From the NCBI GenBank assembly GCA_040877285.1, contig JBBDNZ010000085.1, forward strand, positions 1 to 26,687: a stretch of 26,687 bases of DNA, given 5' to 3'. The translations under genes were made by a program, and so were the position numbers. Below the pieces are notes generated by a model. The model was not told the DNA's origin and made no database searches. It worked only from the letters and a program-made list of their open reading frames with translations. Positions 23,499 to 26,687 of the stretch are shown here, in pieces. Source of the stretch: CANKHA01 sp040877285. GTDB taxonomy: Bacteria > Pseudomonadota > Alphaproteobacteria > Rhizobiales > Xanthobacteraceae. Numbering within the stretch: the first letter of the stretch is position 1; each line of letters starts with the position of its first letter.

Positions 23499-24203
23499 TT
23501 ACTGCCCCGCTTCGGTCGCGATCAGCTTCCAATTGGGGTCGCGTGAGGACACGTCGCGCGCGAAAGTCCATACGTCGGTGACTTCCGTCACTTTCTCCGG
23601 ACTGCCGTCGATGACGGCGCCGGAAGCGTCGCGCGTGACGGAGATGAGCTTGGAGACGAAACGCACCGTGATTTGCGCGGAACGGCCGCGCAATTCGGCG
23701 CCGACGATTTCCGCGGCGTCGATTGACACAAAGCGAGTCTCGGCTTTTTCCCCGCGTCTTTCGCGGTCGGTGATGGCGGCTTCAAATCCCTCCAGCACGT
23801 CGCGTGACAGAAGATTCTTCAGCGCGCGCCGGTCGCCTTCGGCGAAGGCGGTCACGACCATTTCATAGGCGGCGCGCGCGCCGGCAAGAAAATGCTTGGC
23901 GTCGAAGCTGTTTTCCGCAGCGGCAATGGCATCGAGGCCCGCCGCGAGTGCCGAGCCCGATTCCGCAACGCCTTTCCAGCGATCTGCCGCCACGATCGTG
24001 GGCGCCGCAGTCGGCGCGGATTCCGTAGCGCGAGCCGGCAAGCTCACCACCTTGTCCTTGCCCGCGCCGCGCACCGTGTCGCGGGCGGAATAGGGGTCAT
24101 AGGGCGGGCGCTCCCGGCCCGTGCGCTGGCCGAGCACGCTGCGCAGCCGCAGAAAGATAAAGACTGCGACAGCGAGGAAGACGATGGTGTAAATGTCGAA
24201 CAC
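23499..24203 (-). CDS. Tim44/TimA family inner-membrane protein
   Basis: Alphaproteobacterial Tim44-like proteins are anchored in the inner membrane and resemble the mitochondrial import-motor scaffold; their bacterial role is not settled. The 234-residue protein has an N-terminal membrane helix (DIYTIVFLAVAVFIFLRL, 3-20), followed by GQRTGRERPPYDPYS, which is highly typical. A variable linker to about residue 85 leads to the Tim44 domain with FLAGARAAYEMVVTAFAEGD and LLSRDVLEGFEAAI. The C-terminal strands include VTEVTDVWTFARD. The start is GTG 24201-24203, chosen because the family begins exactly MFDIYTI. It is the first gene of the tight timA-mltA-smr group and reads away from secB. Confidence 0.88.
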   Translation of the reverse strand: MFDIYTIVFLAVAVFIFLRLRSVLGQRTGRERPPYDPYSARDTVRGAGKDKVVSLPARATESAPTAAPTIVAADRWKGVAESGSALAAGLDAIAAAENSFDAKHFLAGARAAYEMVVTAFAEGDRRALKNLLSRDVLEGFEAAITDRERRGEKAETRFVSIDAAEIVGAELRGRSAQITVRFVSKLISVTRDASGAVIDGSPEKVTEVTDVWTFARDVSSRDPNWKLIATEAGQ

Positions 24204-24255
24204 GTCTTGTGACTCTCGGCGGCGATAATGATGAATGCGCTGGTCGGCCGGCAGC

Positions 24256-24278
24256 GCAACCGGCAGGAGCCCGGTTGC
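24256..24278. repeat. Perfect 8-bp inverted repeat upstream of the Tim44-like gene
   Basis: GCAACCGG (24256-24263) pairs with CCGGTTGC (24271-24278) around a seven-base loop. It lies 53 bases upstream of the Tim44-like GTG start on that gene's leader side. No T-run follows. It could be an operator or an mRNA stem; nothing further can be said. Confidence 0.4.
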
Positions 24279-24418
24279 CTACTATCATCTAGGCATGACG
24301 ACCTGGTCGATCCAGGTTCTCAAGCCAATTTGCGGGCACAAAATGGCGCCGCGACGACATTAGGCGATCCCCGGGACCGCGCCAACCTCAACATATCGTA
24401 TATATGGGCCAGGCGTTA

Positions 24419-24740
24419 ATGGTTAAGCGGCTTCTTCCAATCGCTTTTTTTGCGCTGGTGGCGGCGGAAATCGCTTCGCCGGCGCTGTGACGCAAGCGGG
24501 CCTGGCCTACAAGCCGACCGGGCCGGCGGCGGCGCCTCCGCGACCGTCCCGGCTGGGATTCTGCTTCGATTGCCGGGATTTATCGCCGACATTTGCGGGG
24601 TTTTCCTGCTGGCGCCGCCGGCGCGGCGCCGGATCGGCGGACGTTTTTACCGCGTTTCGCCCGGAGCTTTAGGGCCGGTCCGGTGCGGTCGCCAATTTCG
24701 ACCGTGCCGGCTGAAATCGGCTTCCCGGGCAGCCGTTTGA
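24419..24740 (+). pseudogene. fxsA: Degenerate fxsA (FxsA family membrane protein) remnant
   Basis: FxsA is a small inner-membrane protein usually encoded next to secB in these bacteria. A normal start is visible: ATG 24419 gives MVKRLLPIAFFALVAAEIA, the family's first helix. The frame then stops at TGA 24488-24490 after 23 codons. In another frame, about 24546-24660 reads VPAGILLRLPGFIADICG then VFLLAPPARRRIGGRFYR, matching the conserved C-terminal block (AGILLLLPGF..D..G..LL.PP.RR). Between them, ATSLLG-like sequence and the second helix are missing, so about 45 codons are lost or scrambled and at least one frame change is present. I read this as a decayed gene. A sequencing error alone would not explain the missing middle. 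Confidence 0.65.
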
Positions 24741-24958
24741 TGGCCCCCGATGAAGAAATGATCCGCCGTGACCGTTCTTGTTCCGAAGGACACCCTGTGT
24801 TAGCCACACCCGCCCGGTTTTCCGCGTCAGCCTTGCTCGCCTTACCGGGCGGAACCGTTTACGGCGCCCGTCATGAACGGGGACCGGGATGGAATCCGGT
24901 TCGCCGCGGCAATTGCGTCAGGTCGTAACGGGCTGCATTCCTAATTTGGAGAAGACTC

Positions 24959-25453
24959 ATGGCGGACACGAACAACGGCGGCCAGGCCCAAGACAAGCCG
25001 CCACCGCAGCTCAATGTGCTTGCGCAGTATATCAAGGACTTCTCCTTCGAGAATCCGAATGCCCCGCGTTCGCTGGCGCCGCTCCAGACCCAGCAGGAGC
25101 CTAATGTCAGCATTCAGATCAATGTGCAGGCGACGCCGCTCAGCGCCACCGATTATGAAGTCGCAATTCGCATCGAGGGCAAGGCAGATCACGAAGGCAG
25201 TTTGATGTTCGGCGTCGATCTGACATTCGGCGGCGTGTTTCGTATTCAGAACGTCGCCGCGGAGAACGTGCATCCGCTCCTCATGATCGAATGCCCGCGA
25301 CTCCTGTTCCCGTTCGCGCGCGAGATCATTGCCGGAACCGTGCGCAACGGCGGCTTCCCGCCGCTGCTCCTCGATCCGGTGGACTTCGTCAGTCTCTACC
25401 GTCAGAACATGGCGCAGGCACAGGCCGTCCAGCCGCCTTCAACGCCCGCCTGA
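24959..25453 (+). CDS. secB: Protein-export chaperone SecB
   Basis: SecB is a tetrameric cytosolic chaperone that keeps preproteins unfolded and hands them to SecA. The 164-residue protein has the alphaproteobacterial form: PQLNVLAQYIKDFSFENPNA, then PNVSIQINVQATPLSATDYE, FGVDLTFGGVFRIQNVAAEN and HPLLMIECPRLLFPFAREII. GGFPPLLLDPVDFVSLY completes the family signature, followed by a short Gln/Ala/Pro tail. The start ATG 24959 has GGAG seven bases upstream. The decayed fxsA lies upstream on the same strand. It converges with dnaQ with no clear terminator between. Confidence 0.97.
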   Translation: MADTNNGGQAQDKPPPQLNVLAQYIKDFSFENPNAPRSLAPLQTQQEPNVSIQINVQATPLSATDYEVAIRIEGKADHEGSLMFGVDLTFGGVFRIQNVAAENVHPLLMIECPRLLFPFAREIIAGTVRNGGFPPLLLDPVDFVSLYRQNMAQAQAVQPPSTPA

Positions 25454-25477
25454 ACCGACGAGCGGCCGCGTGACAAT

Positions 25478-25503
25478 ATTCTCCTACTGAATTCTCCTAC
25501 TGA
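25478..25503. repeat. Perfect tandem 13-bp duplication across the dnaQ stop codon
   Basis: ATTCTCCTACTGA occurs twice in a row, at 25478-25490 and 25491-25503. The second copy contains the dnaQ stop (CTA 25497-25499 on the plus strand). The dnaQ reading frame ends at the same codon whether or not the extra copy is present, so it is probably neutral slippage in the secB-dnaQ gap. Confidence 0.75.
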
Positions 25504-26240
25504 GAATTTTCGGCCGGCGGCAGCGCGGTATTTTCCTGCGAAGCCGTGCTTGGCAGATAATTTTTCCAGATCGCGCCGGATCCCAATGCGCCGACGAAGT
25601 CGCGGTGCGCGGCGCGGTCCTGCTCCGTCAACCGCGGGGTAAGCGGCATTGGCCGGGACCGCATGGCGGTTGTCTGTCCCGGTGTCATGGTCAGCTTTTC
25701 GCTGTTTTCGACGAGGACAAGCGCAGCCTGCCGCGCGCCGATCAGTTCGACATAGACCTCGGCCAGAAGCTCCGCGTCCAATAGCGCGCCGTGCTTGGTG
25801 CGGCGTGAGCTGTCGATGCGGTAGCGCAGGCAGAGATCGTCGAGGCGGTTCGGTCCGGCGGGATGCTTGCGCCGCGCCAGCAGCAGGGTGTCGATCAGGC
25901 GGGCATGATCCAACAGCGGCCGCGTGGCGCGCGCAAGCTCGGCATTGATGAAGCCGAGATCGAACATGGCATTGTGAATCACCAGAGGTGCATCGCCGAG
26001 GAATTCCATCAACTCATCCGCGACTTCGTGGAACAGCGGCTTGTCCTTCAACATGTCGAAGGAAATACCATGCACCCGGAAGGCTTCCTCCGGGATATCG
26101 CGCTCGGGATTGATGTAGCGGTGAAACGCTTGCCCGGTGGGAATGCGGTTGAACAACTCGACGCAGCCGATCTCGATCAATCGGTGCCCCTGGCCCGGAT
26201 CGAGCCCCGTCGTTTCTGTGTCGAGTACGATTTCGCGCAT
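25497..26240 (-). CDS. dnaQ: DNA polymerase III epsilon subunit (3'-5' proofreading exonuclease)
   Basis: DnaQ proofreads for the replicative polymerase and binds the alpha and theta subunits. The 247-residue protein has all DEDDh motifs: Exo I VLDTETTGLDPGQGHRLIEI (Asp7, Glu9), Exo II VIHNAMFDLGFINAEL (Asp94) and Exo III TKHGALLDAELLAEVY (His150, Asp155). The tail after residue 185 carries the alpha-binding region, with AHRDFVGALG..AIWKNYL, a conserved alphaproteobacterial end. The start ATG 26238-26240 has GAGGG directly upstream. coaE precedes it by 19 bases on the same strand, the usual order in this class, so they are likely co-transcribed. Confidence 0.96.
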   Translation of the reverse strand: MREIVLDTETTGLDPGQGHRLIEIGCVELFNRIPTGQAFHRYINPERDIPEEAFRVHGISFDMLKDKPLFHEVADELMEFLGDAPLVIHNAMFDLGFINAELARATRPLLDHARLIDTLLLARRKHPAGPNRLDDLCLRYRIDSSRRTKHGALLDAELLAEVYVELIGARQAALVLVENSEKLTMTPGQTTAMRSRPMPLTPRLTEQDRAAHRDFVGALGSGAIWKNYLPSTASQENTALPPAENSQ

Positions 26241-26259
26241 TGGCCCTCGTAGCTACGAA

Positions 26260-26687
26260 TCACCGCGGCCTTTTCGGCATCTTAGCAACCCGGCGAAGGA
26301 TGTCCTGCACCTGCGCGCGCGCGGCGTCAAAGCCCTGCGAGCTATCCACGACGAAATCGGCGCGCCGGCGCTTTTCCGCATCCGGAAGCTGATTGGCCAT
26401 CAGGGTTTTTAGTTTTTCCTCCGTCATGCCGGGCCGTTCCAGCAGCCGCGTCCGCTGCACCTCGGGCGGCGCCGTTACCGTCACCACGGCATCCACGCGG
26501 CTCTCGCCGCCGGTTTCGAACAGAAGCGGAATATCCAGCACCGCGACCGGCACGCCTTGCGCTTCGGCTGCCGCGAGAAAGCGTTCTTCCGCCTGGCGCA
26601 CCAGCGGATGCACGATGGCTTCTAGCCGCCGCAAGGCGGCTAGGTCGCCGGCAATGCGCTCGGCCAATTTAACGCGATCGACTTTGC
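26260..26687 (-). CDS. coaE: Dephospho-CoA kinase, C-terminal part (partial)
   Basis: CoaE phosphorylates the 3'-hydroxyl of dephospho-CoA, the last step of coenzyme A synthesis. The reading frame is open to the window end, so the N-terminus with its P-loop is missing. The visible 142 residues include VDRVKLAERIAGDLAALRRL, then LEAIVHPLVRQAEERFL, VAVLDIPLLFETGGE and VVTVTAPPEVQRTRLLER. These are the family's substrate-binding and lid motifs in order. An internal TTG at 26667 is not the start, because the frame continues upstream with family sequence. The first step of the same pathway, CoaA, is also encoded in this window. Confidence 0.93.
   Translation of the reverse strand, partial: KVDRVKLAERIAGDLAALRRLEAIVHPLVRQAEERFLAAAEAQGVPVAVLDIPLLFETGGESRVDAVVTVTAPPEVQRTRLLERPGMTEEKLKTLMANQLPDAEKRRRADFVVDSSQGFDAARAQVQDILRRVAKMPKRPR

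Larger units (their letters stand above)
24204..24958. other. 755-base gap without an intact gene, between the Tim44-like gene and secB
   Basis: This stretch holds the divergent control regions of the Tim44-like gene and of whatever lies to its right, two small inverted repeats (24256-24278 and a 6-bp one, ACCTGG/CCAGGT, at 24301-24317) and a decayed fxsA. The part from 24741 to 24958, just before secB, shows no gene and no convincing promoter. Open frames there have no recognisable start or protein character. Confidence 0.6.

Noticed and set aside
26247..26258. 12-base palindrome TCGTAGCTACGA between coaE and dnaQ
   Set aside because: Short, inside a 19-base gap between probably co-transcribed genes, and without a loop; no regulatory role can be supported.
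1..26687. CRISPR array, tRNA or rRNA genes, insertion sequences or prophage
   Set aside because: No regularly spaced repeats, no cloverleaf-like sequence and no transposase, integrase or phage protein seen.

Overview
The window is chromosomal DNA of an alphaproteobacterium, most likely of the order Hyphomicrobiales (Rhizobiales) and near the Bradyrhizobium/Xanthobacteraceae side. This is judged from gene order and protein character, not from a database search. The sequence is GC-rich with GC-ending codons. It carries the rhizobial-type blocks rsmI-yraN-gshB, hisB-DUF2628-hisH-hisA-hisF-hisE-coaA beside hslVU, and smr-mltA-timA-(fxsA)-secB followed by dnaQ and coaE. No rRNA, tRNA, CRISPR array, transposase, integrase or prophage gene was seen.

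Layout. Positions 1-1492 (+) hold the end of rsmI, then yraN and gshB with overlapping starts and stops. Positions 1507-3612 (-) are an accessory insertion: an AT-richer orphan gene for a three-helix membrane protein with its own promoter, and a DUF5996 gene. comM follows (+, 3685-5223). Positions 5246-8464 (-) hold an uncharacterised bicupin protein, a TctC/Bug-type periplasmic binding protein without its membrane partners, and folE (GTP cyclohydrolase I). Positions 8725-11894 (+) hold a membrane-anchored hybrid histidine kinase and an OlsB-like N-acyltransferase.

Positions 11902-17102 (-) form the histidine block: a DUF6789 membrane protein, hisB, a DUF2628 membrane protein, hisH, hisA, hisF, hisE and coaA. 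Several junctions are 4-base GTGA overlaps, so translation is probably coupled. HisH and HisF together make imidazole glycerol phosphate synthase; HisE, HisA and HisB act before and after it. hslV and hslU (+, 17218-19196) encode the ATP-dependent HslVU protease and are separated by a complex palindromic repeat.

Positions 19197-21521 are a second accessory insert: a reverse-strand GT2-GtrA fusion (polyprenyl-phosphate sugar transferase type) and a divergently transcribed multi-spanning membrane protein. Positions 21541-24203 (-) hold smr, mltA and a Tim44-like gene, tightly packed. Between these and secB (+) is a decayed fxsA: its start and its conserved C-terminal block are recognisable, but stops, frame changes and an internal loss separate them. 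dnaQ and the end of coaE (-) close the window.

Most of the window is ordinary core chromosome. The points of interest are the low-GC orphan membrane protein, the orphan binding protein with its bicupin partner, the GT2-GtrA/membrane-protein pair, the fxsA remnant and several palindromic intergenic elements. No convincing new multigene system was found.
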